Shown: positions 26,029 through 35,700 of the stretch, piece after piece | Layout: each line of letters opens with the position of its first letter | How positions within the stretch are numbered: position 1 is the first letter of the stretch | Source of the DNA: Ensifer adhaerens | GTDB taxonomy: Bacteria; Pseudomonadota; Alphaproteobacteria; Rhizobiales; Rhizobiaceae | Assembly: GCF_000697965.2 (NCBI RefSeq) | Contig: NZ_CP015881.1 | Span: 1,227,501 to 1,291,500, forward strand | Length of the DNA: 64,000 nt | Direction: 5' to 3' | Translations under genes and position numbers: made by a program | The notes under the pieces: generated by a model | What the model was told of the DNA's origin: nothing | Seen by the model: the letters and a program-made list of their open reading frames with translations, nothing else | Database searches by the model: none

Positions 26029-26967
26029 TTAGTCGCGAGGCAGAATGCGCCTCAGATAGTCCCGGTTGGCGGCGCTGACGGAGAGCCCGTCGCCACCGTA
26101 ATGCTCGCAGAGAAACGGGCTGTCGAAGCCATGCGCCAAGGCCATACGGATCGCCGCCCGATAGTTGATGACGCCGAATTCCAGCGGCGCCGGATGGGTG
26201 ACCACCAGCCCCGAGGTCTCATCCTCGGTGCGGTAGTAATTCTTGACGTGCCAGTATTTGGCGAAGGGTGCAACCTTGGCCATCATCGGCTGCCAGTGCT
26301 CGACCGGGCGGTGAAGGCGCACGAGATTGCCGAGATCGGCATTGATGCCGACGTTCGGCAGGCCGACATCGGTAACGAAGCGCACGGCGCTGTCGGCCGA
26401 GCCGATATAGGTGTCCTCGTACATCTCGAGCGCCAGCTCGATGCCGAGTTCCTCGGCATGGCGACCAAGTTCGCGGATGCGCTGAACCGCTTGTCTCCAG
26501 ACCGCGGGGTCTTCCGGGTTCTTGACGCCGTCGACGGTCCAGAACCAGAGCGCTTTCTTCTGCGCGTCGGTCAAAGGCCCGAAGAAGCCGAAGGAAACGG
26601 AGCCGGCGCCGATGGCCGCAGCCGTGTCGATGACCCGATGTCCGTAGGCGAGATATTCGTCGCCATGCTCCGGATCAATGACGCTACGCCGCGAAGTCGA
26701 GATCGCCGGCATGGAAAGGCCAAGGTCACGCGTCAGCTTGACGAAGTCATCGCGCCGCGCGGCCGGGAGGTCGGCCAGCCGGATCCAGCTGTCGGTCGGG
26801 TCGAGCTCGGTGAAGCCGGCGTCGACGACATCGGCGAGTGTCTCGGCCCATTGCTCGACCGACTGATCCTGCACGGAGCTGCCGTCTGCTAGCACGTTCG
26901 GATACTGGATCATCGCGGCCGCGATCGGCCAGGTTTCACGGGTCCATTTGCGCGATGGGTTCGCCAT
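26029..26967 (-). CDS. Sugar phosphate isomerase/epimerase-type TIM-barrel protein
   Basis: 312 residues of the AP-endonuclease-2 TIM-barrel type: FTELDPTDSWIRLADL early on, GIELALEMYEDTYIGSADSAVRFV, then GINADLGNLVRLHRPVEHW and KYWHVKNYY with plausible metal ligands (Glu in LEMYED, Asp in INADLGN, His in WHVKN, Glu in LCEHYGG). GAGG is about 6 nt before the ATG at 26967; an upstream in-frame GTG is less likely. Members of this fold include isomerases and the decarboxylase OiaC, which turns 3-oxo-isoapionate into L-erythrulose. Because the next gene is a DhaKL kinase, a role producing a keto-tetrose is attractive but unproven. Confidence 0.8.
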   Translation of the reverse strand: MANPSRKWTRETWPIAAAMIQYPNVLADGSSVQDQSVEQWAETLADVVDAGFTELDPTDSWIRLADLPAARRDDFVKLTRDLGLSMPAISTSRRSVIDPEHGDEYLAYGHRVIDTAAAIGAGSVSFGFFGPLTDAQKKALWFWTVDGVKNPEDPAVWRQAVQRIRELGRHAEELGIELALEMYEDTYIGSADSAVRFVTDVGLPNVGINADLGNLVRLHRPVEHWQPMMAKVAPFAKYWHVKNYYRTEDETSGLVVTHPAPLEFGVINYRAAIRMALAHGFDSPFLCEHYGGDGLSVSAANRDYLRRILPRD

Positions 26968-27055
26968 GGTTTTCCTCACTTATTTTGCGACGCAGCCTAT
27001 AAGCAGACCGCGCCGCGCTTTTCCGATGCGCTTGTTTTGAGGTGCGGCGGCTCCG

Positions 27056-28594
27056 TCAAGCCGCCGCGCTGCCGTCGCCATGCGGCGTGGCCGCATCTTG
27101 CTTGCGCTTGCGGACCAGGCCGACCAGCCCGAAGACAAGCGGCGACAGCAGAAGGGCAAGAGCAAGCGCCATCAGAGAGGAAACCAGCGGGTTTGACCAG
27201 AAGATGTTCAGGGTACCGCCGGAAAGAAGCATCGACTGGCGGAAGGCGTCCTCAGCCTTGTCGCCGAGCACCATGGCCAGAACCAGTGGCGCAAGCGGGT
27301 AGTCGAGCTTCTTGAAGACGTAGCCGAGTACGCCAAAGCCGATGACCATGAAGATGTCGGAGACCGAGTTTGCCACCTGATAGGCGCCGGAGAAGATGAC
27401 GGCGACGATGATCGGGCCGATGATCGCAAAAGGCACGCGCAGGATCGAGGCGTAGAGCGGCACGGTGGCGATCACCAGGAAGACGGCGACGACGTTGCCG
27501 AGATACATGGACGCGATCAGGCCCCAGACGAAGTCCGGCCGCTCGGTAAAAAGCATCGGGCCGGGGGTCAGGCCCCAGATCATCAGGCCGCCCATCATGA
27601 CAGCCGCCGTTGCCGAGCCGGGAACGCCGAGCGCCAGCATCGGCAGCAGCGCCGAGGTACCGGCCGAGTGGTCGGCGGTCTCGGGTGCGACGACGCCGCG
27701 CGGGTCGCCCTTGCCGAACTTCGACTTGTCGCGGGCCGAGCGACGGGCAACGCCGTAGCTCATGAAGGAAGCCGCGGTCGGGCCAGCGGGCGTGATGCCC
27801 ATCCAGATGCCGATGATCGTCGAGCGCAGGATCGTGAACCAGTAGCGCGGGATCTCGACCAGCGTGCGACCGATCTCGACGAGCTTGACGCGCGCCTTAA
27901 TGCCTTCGAAGCGCAGGCCCTCTTCCGTCGTCAGCAGCAGTTCACCGATGCCGAAGAGCCCCATGACCGCGATCAGGAAGCTGACGCCCTTGATCAGCGT
28001 CGGGATATCGAAGGTCAGGCGCAGGTCGCCGGAGATCGTGTCCATGCCGACGGAAGCAAGCGCGAAGCCGAGCATCATCGAGACGAGCGTCTTGAAGGGC
28101 GATTGCGCGCCCATCGAGATGAAACTTGCAAACGCAAGGAAGTAGACCGCGAAGTATTCCGGCGACGAGAACCGCAGTGCGAAGTTCGCGACCCAGCCGG
28201 AAAGCAGTGTGATCATCACGACGCCGGCCAGCGCGCCGATGCCGGCGGATACGAAGGCGAGCGTCAGCGCTCGGCTCGCCTGCCCGGCTTTCGCCATCGG
28301 ATAGCCGTCGAACGTGGTCGCCACCGACGAGGGTTCGCCGGGAATGTTGAACAGGATCGATGTGGTCGATCCGCCGAAGAGCGCCCCCCAGTACATGCAG
28401 GAGAGCAGGATGATGGCGGAGATCGGGTCCATCGAGAAAGTCAGTGGCAAGAGCAGCGAAACGCCGTTCGGCGCGCCAAGGCCGGGCAGCACCCCGACCA
28501 GAATGCCGAGCGTGACGCCGATCATCATCAGCAGGATATGGTTCCAGCTGAGGATGTGGCCGAAGCCATCGATCAGAAGACCGATATTTTCCAT
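27056..28594 (-). CDS. tctA: Tripartite tricarboxylate transporter, large membrane subunit TctA
   Basis: 512 residues with about twelve hydrophobic helices and the TctA-defining repeats GVLPGLGAPNGVSLLLPLTF, YWGALFGGSTTSILFNIPGEPSSVATTFDGYPMAK, and the second-half counterparts GITPAGPTAASFMSYGVARR and LGVPGSATAAVMMGGLMIWGLTPGP. It forms the channel of a TTT importer for a carboxylate brought by TctC. GGGAGG is 7 nt before the ATG. It is separated from tctB by 137 nt that contain stem-loops. Confidence 0.95.
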   Translation of the reverse strand: MENIGLLIDGFGHILSWNHILLMMIGVTLGILVGVLPGLGAPNGVSLLLPLTFSMDPISAIILLSCMYWGALFGGSTTSILFNIPGEPSSVATTFDGYPMAKAGQASRALTLAFVSAGIGALAGVVMITLLSGWVANFALRFSSPEYFAVYFLAFASFISMGAQSPFKTLVSMMLGFALASVGMDTISGDLRLTFDIPTLIKGVSFLIAVMGLFGIGELLLTTEEGLRFEGIKARVKLVEIGRTLVEIPRYWFTILRSTIIGIWMGITPAGPTAASFMSYGVARRSARDKSKFGKGDPRGVVAPETADHSAGTSALLPMLALGVPGSATAAVMMGGLMIWGLTPGPMLFTERPDFVWGLIASMYLGNVVAVFLVIATVPLYASILRVPFAIIGPIIVAVIFSGAYQVANSVSDIFMVIGFGVLGYVFKKLDYPLAPLVLAMVLGDKAEDAFRQSMLLSGGTLNIFWSNPLVSSLMALALALLLSPLVFGLVGLVRKRKQDAATPHGDGSAAA

Positions 28595-28725
28595 GTCATT
28601 CCTCCCGGGGCTTAAAGCACGTCACGATCCTTGAGGCTCGCTCCCCGCGCTTTAAGTCTTTAATTTTTTTGCTTGTCGTTAGCGCAAGACCGCTGTGCGC
28701 GCTTACGCGACATGCCCTTGAGCGG

Positions 28726-28745
28726 TCGGGATCAATAGATCCCGA
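28726..28745 (-). other. Perfect stem-loop across the tctB stop codon
   Basis: TCGGGATC (28726-28733), loop AATA, GATCCCGA (28738-28745). The stem spans the tctB stop codon and precedes the 137-nt gap to tctA. A second, long-range repeat, CTTAAAGC with GCTTTAAG, also lies in the gap. This may modulate the tctB to tctA expression ratio. Confidence 0.5.
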
Positions 28746-29232
28746 ACCAGGCCTCGATCGGTCCCTTGAGCAGGGGAACCTTGAAACCGAACTCGAATAC
28801 GATGAAGAAAAACAGCGAAACGGCGATGCCCGACGGCAGCGCGATCCACCATTTGTAGCGCCCCTGGAAGAGCATGGTTCCGGCGATATAGAGCGCCGTC
28901 CCGACATAAAGGCCGAGCCAGGCGGATACGCCGGCAAAGACAACCAGCGGCAGCAGGAACGATGCCACCACCTTGGCGCGGTGACCGTCGATGAAGATCT
29001 CACCGGACCCGCGATGTTTCACGAAGGCGTGGATCGCATTGGCGACGCTTCCGAGAAGGATCAGAAGCCCGACATAGAAGGGAAAATAGCCGGCTTCGGG
29101 ACCGAATTCCGTCCAGCCCGCGCCGATATCGAGAGATCCGTAGCAGACCGCAGCACCGAAGGCGCCGGTCAGTGCGGCAACACCAAGCTCAACCGCGAAG
29201 CGGGAGACCCCATTCGCACCGTTCTCGCTCAT
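28732..29232 (-). CDS. tctB: Tripartite tricarboxylate transporter, small membrane subunit TctB
   Basis: 166 residues with four hydrophobic segments (GVAALTGAFGAAVCYGSLDI, YFPFYVGLLILLGSVANAIHAF, VVASFLLPLVVFAGVSAWLGLYVGTALYI, ALPSGIAVSLFFFIVFEFGF) and the usual TctB Pro/Gly pattern EAGYFPFYVGLL. It partners TctA. GAAAGG precedes the ATG. It follows tctC after a strong hairpin at 29256-29279. Confidence 0.92.
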   Translation of the reverse strand: MSENGANGVSRFAVELGVAALTGAFGAAVCYGSLDIGAGWTEFGPEAGYFPFYVGLLILLGSVANAIHAFVKHRGSGEIFIDGHRAKVVASFLLPLVVFAGVSAWLGLYVGTALYIAGTMLFQGRYKWWIALPSGIAVSLFFFIVFEFGFKVPLLKGPIEAWFGIY

Positions 29233-29255
29233 GATCGTGACCTTTCAAAGCGAAT

Positions 29256-29279
29256 GACGGGCGCCGGATGGCACCCGTC
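29256..29279 (-). other. Intercistronic hairpin between tctC and tctB
   Basis: GACGGGCGCC (29256-29265), loop GGAT, GGCACCCGTC (29270-29279): ten pairs including one wobble, 15 nt after the tctC stop. No T-run follows. Such hairpins downstream of solute-binding-protein genes commonly stabilise that mRNA segment. Confidence 0.5.
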
Positions 29280-29293
29280 CCGATCGTCGCCTG

Positions 29294-30280
29294 TTAGTTG
29301 GCGAGCCAACCTTCGCGCTTCAGCACTTCGCCGACAGCAGCGCCATCCATTTCGATGGCGGCCTTGAAGTCGTCGCCGGCGATGTAGGCGGGCGACTGCG
29401 ACGTGTCGGCCAGGTACTTCGCCCATTCCGGCGTTTCCGAAACCTTGCGCATCAGGTCCGCATAGAACTTGACCACATCCTGGTCAACGCCGGCCGGCAG
29501 CCAGACGGTGCGCGGCATGGAGTAGTTGTCGATGGCGATGCCCGAATCCTTGCAAGTGGGGATGTCGCTCCAGGCCTTGTCGCCGGCAACCTTGGTTTCG
29601 TTCGAAAGCTTGACGCTCTTGAAGACGCAAAGCGGCTTGACCATGCCGGCCTGCCACTGGCCAAGGTTTTCGCTCGGGTTGTTGACGTTGGCATCGAGGT
29701 GCTCGCCGGCGAGCTGAACGGCCGCTTCGCCGCCGCTCTTGAACGGGATGTAGTTGATCGTTGAGCCGGTCGTCTCGTTGATCATCGAGGTCAGGATCTG
29801 GTCGACGTCCTTCGACTGGCTGCCGCCGATCTTGAGGCCGCCTTCCTTCGCCTTGGCGGCAAAGTCGGCAGCGGTGTTGTAGGAGGCCTTGCCGTTGACC
29901 CAGAGAACGAACTCGTCGGAAGCAAGCGCCGCAACCGGCGTCAGGTCTTCAGCCTTGTAGGGAACCTTGGCGCGGACCGGCAGCAGGTAGGCGTTGTTGG
30001 TGCCGAATGCCAGCTTGTAGGCGTCGCCCTTGTTGGTCGCCGTGTAGACGAAGCCTTCGGCGCCGCCGGCGCTGCCCTTGTTGGTGACGACGACCGGAGC
30101 CTTCATCAGCTCGTACTTGCCGATGATCGCCTGGATCGTGCGGGCGAAGATGTCGGTGCCGCCGCCGGGGCCGGCGGTGACGACGAATTCAACCGGACGA
30201 TCGGGCTCGAAAGCGGCGGCCGGAGCAGCAACGCCGAAAACGGCTGCCATGATGCATGCGATGGAGACGGTATTCTTCAT
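29294..30280 (-). CDS. tctC: Tripartite tricarboxylate transporter, periplasmic substrate-binding protein TctC
   Basis: 328 residues with a signal peptide (SIACIMAAVFGVAAPAAAFE) and the Bug-family layout: RPVEFVVTAGPGGGTDIFARTIQAI, VVVTNKGSAGGAEGF, LKIGGSQSKDVDQILTSMI and YIPFKSGGEAAVQLAGEHLD. TctC proteins bind organic acids through two conserved water-mediated loops; the ligand here cannot be read. GGGAGG is 7 nt before the ATG. Position next to a PdxA2 gene suggests a sugar acid such as threonate, erythronate or apionate. Confidence 0.95.
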   Translation of the reverse strand: MKNTVSIACIMAAVFGVAAPAAAFEPDRPVEFVVTAGPGGGTDIFARTIQAIIGKYELMKAPVVVTNKGSAGGAEGFVYTATNKGDAYKLAFGTNNAYLLPVRAKVPYKAEDLTPVAALASDEFVLWVNGKASYNTAADFAAKAKEGGLKIGGSQSKDVDQILTSMINETTGSTINYIPFKSGGEAAVQLAGEHLDANVNNPSENLGQWQAGMVKPLCVFKSVKLSNETKVAGDKAWSDIPTCKDSGIAIDNYSMPRTVWLPAGVDQDVVKFYADLMRKVSETPEWAKYLADTSQSPAYIAGDDFKAAIEMDGAAVGEVLKREGWLAN

Positions 30281-30355
30281 GCGGGTCCTCCCGTTTTTGT
30301 GGTTCTGCGGCGCAAGACCTCCTCCTGCGCCGTTATTGCTTGAAAGCGTGCGAAA

Positions 30356-31399
30356 TCAGGCAGCAGCCTTGAGAGCCGCCTTTTTCTTCGCCATGCGCAC
30401 TGCCAGAAGCAGCGCTTCGCGGCTGGCGCCGACGTCGGCAATACCCTTGCCGGCGATGTCGTAGGCCGTGCCGTGGGCCGGCGTGCAGAGCGGGAACGGC
30501 AGGCCGCCCATCATCGTCACGCCCTTGTCGAAGCCGATCAGCTTCATCGCGATCTGGCCCTGGTCGTGGTACATGGTCATGACGGCGTTGTAGCCTTCCT
30601 TCAGGGCGCGGCCGAAGACTGTGTCCGCCGGGAACGGGCCGTCGACGTTGAAGCCGCGCGCCTTGGCCTTTTCGACGGCCGGCTCGATGATGTCGATCTC
30701 TTCCATGCCGAAGCTGCCGCCGTCTCCGGCGTGCGGGTTGAGCCCGGCAACAGCAATCTTCGCCTCGCTGTAACCGGCTTCCTTGAGGCAGCTCTGGGTC
30801 AGCTCGAGCTCGGCAAGGATCGCCTCGACTGACAGGTTGTCGGCCACTTCCTTGATCGGAATGTGCGAGGTGACGCGGGCGTTCCAGACCTTCTCGAGAA
30901 CGTTGAATTCCCGGACCTTGCCCGTGAAGTTGAGAACGTCGGAGACGAAACGGATCTCGTCGTCGTAGCCCGGATAGGCAAAGCGCATCGCCTTCTTGTT
31001 GAAGGGCGTGAAGCAGACTGCTTCCGCCTTGCCGGCATGCGCCAGCTCGAGCGCTACGCGAAAGTTGCGGGTCGCAAAGGTGCCGCCCGCAAGCGTCGCC
31101 TCGCCGCGAACGACGTCGGCCGGATCGAGATGGCCAAGGTCGACGAACACGTGGCACTCGGTCCCGACAGCGTCGAGGTCCTCCAGGGTCGAGGATGCAA
31201 GGTCGAGCGTGACGCCGGCAATGCGGGCGCCTTCATCGAGGATACGACGATCGCCGATCGTGATGATGTGGGCAGCCTCACGAATATCGGAAAGCGCCAG
31301 CAGCTTTGCCGTGAGCTCCGGGCTGATGCCGGCCGGATCGCCCATAGCGAGCGCGATGACAGGACGCGCGCCGTTAGCGGCTACACCGTTGGTCGTCAT
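30356..31399 (-). CDS. pdxA2: PdxA-family dehydrogenase, probable 4-phospho-sugar-acid (threonate/erythronate) dehydrogenase
   Basis: 347 residues with PdxA hallmarks: IALAMGDPAGISPELTAKLLA at the start, GLNPHAGDGGSFGMEEI, the metal-binding TMYHDQGQIAMKLIGFDKGVTMMGGLPFPLCTPAHGTAYDIAGKG and a basic Ala-rich tail. True PdxA acts in vitamin B6 synthesis. The PdxA2 branch oxidises and decarboxylates 4-phospho-D-threonate or -erythronate to dihydroxyacetone phosphate and typically sits with sugar-acid importers, as here. The start at 31399 has GGAGG 9 nt upstream. A DUF1537 kinase, the usual partner, is not in the operon. Confidence 0.8.
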   Translation of the reverse strand: MTTNGVAANGARPVIALAMGDPAGISPELTAKLLALSDIREAAHIITIGDRRILDEGARIAGVTLDLASSTLEDLDAVGTECHVFVDLGHLDPADVVRGEATLAGGTFATRNFRVALELAHAGKAEAVCFTPFNKKAMRFAYPGYDDEIRFVSDVLNFTGKVREFNVLEKVWNARVTSHIPIKEVADNLSVEAILAELELTQSCLKEAGYSEAKIAVAGLNPHAGDGGSFGMEEIDIIEPAVEKAKARGFNVDGPFPADTVFGRALKEGYNAVMTMYHDQGQIAMKLIGFDKGVTMMGGLPFPLCTPAHGTAYDIAGKGIADVGASREALLLAVRMAKKKAALKAAA

Positions 31400-31450
31400 G
31401 AGAGATGTCCTCCACTTCATTCTTTCGAGAGCCGTCATACGTTATTCAAA

Positions 31451-31487
31451 ATTCTGCATCAAGTCTTTTGTATTCTGTATGCAGCAT
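31451..31487. promoter_or_regulatory. Repeat-containing divergent pdxA2/gntR control region
   Basis: ATTCTGCAT (31451-31459) and ATTCTGTAT (31472-31480) are near-direct repeats, and CTGCAT (31454-31459) forms an inverted repeat with ATGCAG (31479-31484). The AT-rich segment lies between the start codons of pdxA2 and the GntR gene and is the natural place for the FCD-type GntR operator. Binding is inferred. Confidence 0.4.
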
Positions 31488-31603
31488 TTTCTGTTGACGA
31501 TATCGGGGGCCGTCTCCATGCTTTAATGAGACAGCGCTGATTCAATTGGCGCGAACGGGAACAGACGGCCGACACTTCAGTCGCCAGATGCAGAAGCGAA
31601 ACG

Positions 31604-32290
31604 ATGAACGAAATTACCTCTCTGGAGAAACGCCCCGAGGGCGGCCCCGGCCCGATCCGACGCACTGCGCTGCACGACACGCTGGTCACGCATCTGCGCG
31701 ACATGATCATCGAGGGTGATCTCTCGCCCGGCACGCGTCTGCATGAAGGTCAACTCGGCGAGCAGCTCGGCGTTTCGCGCACGCCGCTGCGCGAAGCCAT
31801 TAAGTATCTGGCGAGCGAAGGACTGGTGGAGCTCGTTCCGAGCCGCGGCGCCGTCGTCAAGCGTTTCAGCGCCAAGGACGTGCGTGACATGCTGACGGTC
31901 TTGCAGACGCTGGAAGAGCTTGCCGGCAAGCTCGCCTGTGAAGCCGCCAGCGACGCCGGCATCGCCGAAGTGCGCGCGCTCCACGACGAAATGGTCTCGC
32001 GCTACAAGGCCGGTGACCGGCTGCAGTATTACAAGCTCAATCAGCAGATCCATTCGGCCATCGCCCAACTGGCGGCAAACGCCGCCTTGGCGGATATGCA
32101 TGCGATCTTGCAGACGCGGCTGAAGCGCATTCGCTTCATCGGCCACGAGGGGCCCGAAAAATGGGCAGCGGCCGTTGCCGAGCATGAGGAGATGATCGTC
32201 GCGCTCGAAGCCCGCGACAAGGCAAGGCTTTCCGAAGTTCTCGGTCGGCACCTCATGAATGCCTGGGAACGGGTGCGCGCCGCGGTGTAG
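31604..32290 (+). CDS. GntR-family (FCD) transcriptional regulator of the sugar-acid operon
   Basis: 228 residues. The winged HTH is at about 25-90 (LRDMIIEGDLSPGTRLHEGQLGEQLGVSRTPLREAIKYLASEGLVELVPSRGAVV). The FCD ligand domain follows with the metal-site residues in HDEMVSRYK, NQQIHSAIAQLAAN and EHEEMIVALEARD. It is divergent from pdxA2 and is the obvious local regulator. The ligand is unknown, likely a pathway sugar acid or its phosphate. Confidence 0.9.
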   Translation: MNEITSLEKRPEGGPGPIRRTALHDTLVTHLRDMIIEGDLSPGTRLHEGQLGEQLGVSRTPLREAIKYLASEGLVELVPSRGAVVKRFSAKDVRDMLTVLQTLEELAGKLACEAASDAGIAEVRALHDEMVSRYKAGDRLQYYKLNQQIHSAIAQLAANAALADMHAILQTRLKRIRFIGHEGPEKWAAAVAEHEEMIVALEARDKARLSEVLGRHLMNAWERVRAAV

Positions 32291-32757
32291 GCGACGCTCC
32301 AGCTTCGGCGCAAGTGAGCCCCGCGGGCGCACCTTCTGTCAGAACTTCGAACAGGCGTTCGCAACGGCCTCGGCATCTCCCGCGGCCACCTGCTTTTTCC
32401 CCGCGCGAATTGCGTCGCGCGGTACCGGGGTTTGCGGTCAGCGCCTTTCCCGAGACATCCAGGCTCGAGAGCTTGGAGAGCAAGCCCTGCGTCCCCAGCA
32501 GACGCGCCAGCCACCGAGGGAAGCCGACGGCAGTTCGACGGCAGGTTCAGGGACGACACACTCGCGTGCAACAGTGAAGAATCCGTCCGCCACCAAGCAA
32601 CGGCAGGCGATGGCAGCGTCGCTGTCCGCCTGGTGTTACAGATTTGCCTCCCGAACAATCTGCATTGCTTGGAAAGCAATTAAGGATATTCGATTTCAAT
32701 TGACTTTAACCTGATCGAAATTCACTGAATCTACGTGGGGCGGAGACAGGAACGAAG
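32291..32757. other. 467-nt gap upstream of the FecR-barrel gene
   Basis: No convincing gene. A perfect CCGCGCGA/TCGCGCGG stem lies at 32401-32422, possibly ending the GntR gene, and an ATTGCTT-GGA-AAGCAAT inverted repeat at 32664-32680 lies in AT-rich DNA 78 nt before the next start codon, a likely promoter or operator. Short frames on either strand here have no domain signal. Confidence 0.5.
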
Positions 32758-35700
32758 ATGGGGCAGCAACGGCTTCGGGGACTGCTTGCGACAGTGGCAA
32801 TCCTCTGTCCAGGCGCAAGCATGGCAGAGCCGGTTCAAAGAACACCGCCCGTCGCCGGATCGGTGATTGCCCGCAAATCCGGTGAGGAAGTGCGCTTCGT
32901 CGACGTTTCGAGCTGGCGTTTCGTCGATCTCGCACAGGACCTTTTGTCCGGCGATATCCTGCGCACTAATGCGACCGGGGCGCTGGCGGTGCTTTTCTCC
33001 GACCACACCCAGATCCGGCTCGGCCGCAACACGGCGTTGCGCGTCAAACGCATGGGCACAGGCAGCGATACCAATCTCGAACTGCAGTCAGGCACGATCT
33101 GGGCACGGGCGGAGCGTGGCGGCCAGGGCCTGACGATCGACACGCCGGCGGCAACGGCTGCCATTCGTGGCACCGACTGGACACTGACGGTCGCCGGCGA
33201 CACGACCTCGCTGACCGTGCTTGAAGGCGTGGTCGAACTCAGCAACGAACTTGGCAGCGTCACCGTGAAACAGGGCGAAGGCGCCGTTGCCGCCATCGGG
33301 AAAGCGCCGACCAAGATCGTGATCGTGACGCCGAAGGACCGCGAACAGATGCTCTTCCATCTGTCTTTACGCGACGCCTTCGCGCTCATGCCGTCAACCC
33401 CGCTTAAGGTGCGCGACATGCGCAATGAGCGCGAACGGATCGAAGCCCGGCCGGAAGCGTCGCGCTCGGCCGAAGACTGGCTGACACTCGCCGAAATCCA
33501 GCTGCGGTTCGACGGGCGAGCCCAGGCCACAGCCGCCCTTCAACAGGCCCGACGCCTCGGCCTCAATCGATCTCAAGCCGCGCGCGCCTATCTCGTCGAA
33601 GCGCTGATTGCCGGTTCTGAAAACCGCTACGGCGATGCGGCACAGCTGTTCGAGAAGGCAGCCCCCGGGCTCGACGCCGACCGCCGCTCCGTCGCGGCCT
33701 TTGGCGGCTATTTCGCACGCGCTCTCGCCGACCCGGACCGGATCGAGCAGCCGCCATCTCAGGCGACAGGTGCCTATGGTGCCTTCGCTGCGGCCTGGAC
33801 CGCGGGCTTTCGCACCGATATCCGCGCAGCGATCGAAACGATCAAGAAGGCGGAAAGGCGATATCCGGACGATCCGTTCCTTCCAGCCGCCCGCGCGCAA
33901 TTTGCAATGCTGCTCGACGATCGAGACGAAACGCGCGCCGGTATCGAAAAGGCGCTTGCGAACGATCCCGACGACCCGACCGCACTGGAATCGCGCGCCA
34001 AGTACCGCTTGCTCATTGAAAACGATCGAATAGGCGCGCTGGCGGATCTCGAGCGCGCTTTGGAAATCACGCCGGGCGACCCGTCGCTGTGGAACTGGGT
34101 GGGCCTGGCAAAAAGCGAGCGGGGCGACAATCGCGGCGCCGAGAGAGCATTCCAGAAGGCCGTGGAACTCGATCCGGCCGATCCGCTTTACCACGCCAAC
34201 CTGGCCTATCAGTACCTCGATGAAATGCGGCTTGCGGAAGCAAAGCGCGAGATCGATACGGCACTCGCGATCGATCCTTCCTTCGACCTCGTGCTCGTCG
34301 CCCGCGGTCGGTACCATTTGCAGAACGGCAACCTGGACAAGGCGATCGACGACCTCTTGGCCGGTTCGACGGCCAACCCCGCCTATTCCAACGCGCAATT
34401 GCTGCTCTCGGCGGCGCATTATGAAAAGGGAGACCGCCTTCCGGCGGCACAGGCCCTCGACAATGCCGACCGGCTCGACCCGAACGACCCCGTCGTCGCG
34501 ACCGTGCGGACCGCGATTGCGATCGACGAATACGATTCCGATGCGGCGATCCGCTATGCGCAGGAGCTTATGCGGCGGACGCGGGCGCGCGGCGGCGAAA
34601 GTGCTCCGCTCGGCGCCAACCAGGATGCCGGATCGACGCTCAACGACGCCTTCCGCCTGCAAGGCCTGAACGCCTGGGGGCAATATTACGGCGATGTGGT
34701 CTTTGATCCGTTCACGGGATCGAGCTATGTCGACCAGGCGATCCGCGGCAGCGTCAATCCGCTGTTCAACACCTATGATTTCGATGGCAGCCCCGTCGTC
34801 AACACCGCCAATCCGCAGAGCTTCTCCGCCTTCTTCCAGGGGCTGCTGATCGAGCCGCACATGCTGGCAAGCCGCGAGCGCACGGCCAATCTCGTCCAAC
34901 GGCCGTTCTTCGAGGCCGCGGTCGCAGGCGGCATCATCGCCGACAGCGACCATGAGGGCGGGATCGGCGAAGCGGAACTGCGCGGGCTGACGTTCTCGCC
35001 CTTCCCGATCAGCGTCTACGGCAATCTGCATTGGGAAAAGCCGCGCGATACGATCGATATCGGCAATGGCCTGGCGATCGAGCGTGAAGCACGCCTGCTT
35101 GGCGGCAATGGCTATGTGACGGCCTCCCCGACGCCGGATGACAGGGTCGTGGCCTATGCCAACTACGGCGATCTTGATGATAGACGCAGTATTTTCGATA
35201 TCCCGGATCCCCGCGCGGCCCCTCTGAAGCTCGACGGGCTGAGCGACGACGATTCCTCGCGGCTACTCTCGGGCGTGGCGTGGAGCCATACCTTCGGATA
35301 CCGCAATATCGCCAATGCCGCGTTCTTCTTCTCCGATCAGAATACCACGGAAAACGAGCGGATCCGGCTCACGGACCCGCGCTTTCCGGACCTTGCCACC
35401 AGCCGGAGCGAGGACAAGCAAAGAACCTATATCGCCGCCATCAATCACCTTTACGGTGACGGCGATTTCACCTGGCGCTACGGCGTCGAAGGCGGCGTGG
35501 TAAAGTCATCGAGCGCGTTCGACATTTTTGACCCGCTGGGCGTCAGCACCGGCAGCAGCAATGCGCCCGTCATCGCGTCCGGTTCGACGTCCGCCACACA
35601 GACGGTCGCCAAGGCTTACATCGACACGATCTACGAAATCACGCCGGACCTGAAGACGGAAGGCGCCCTCTTTGCCCGCTATATCGAAGGCGTCAACGAC

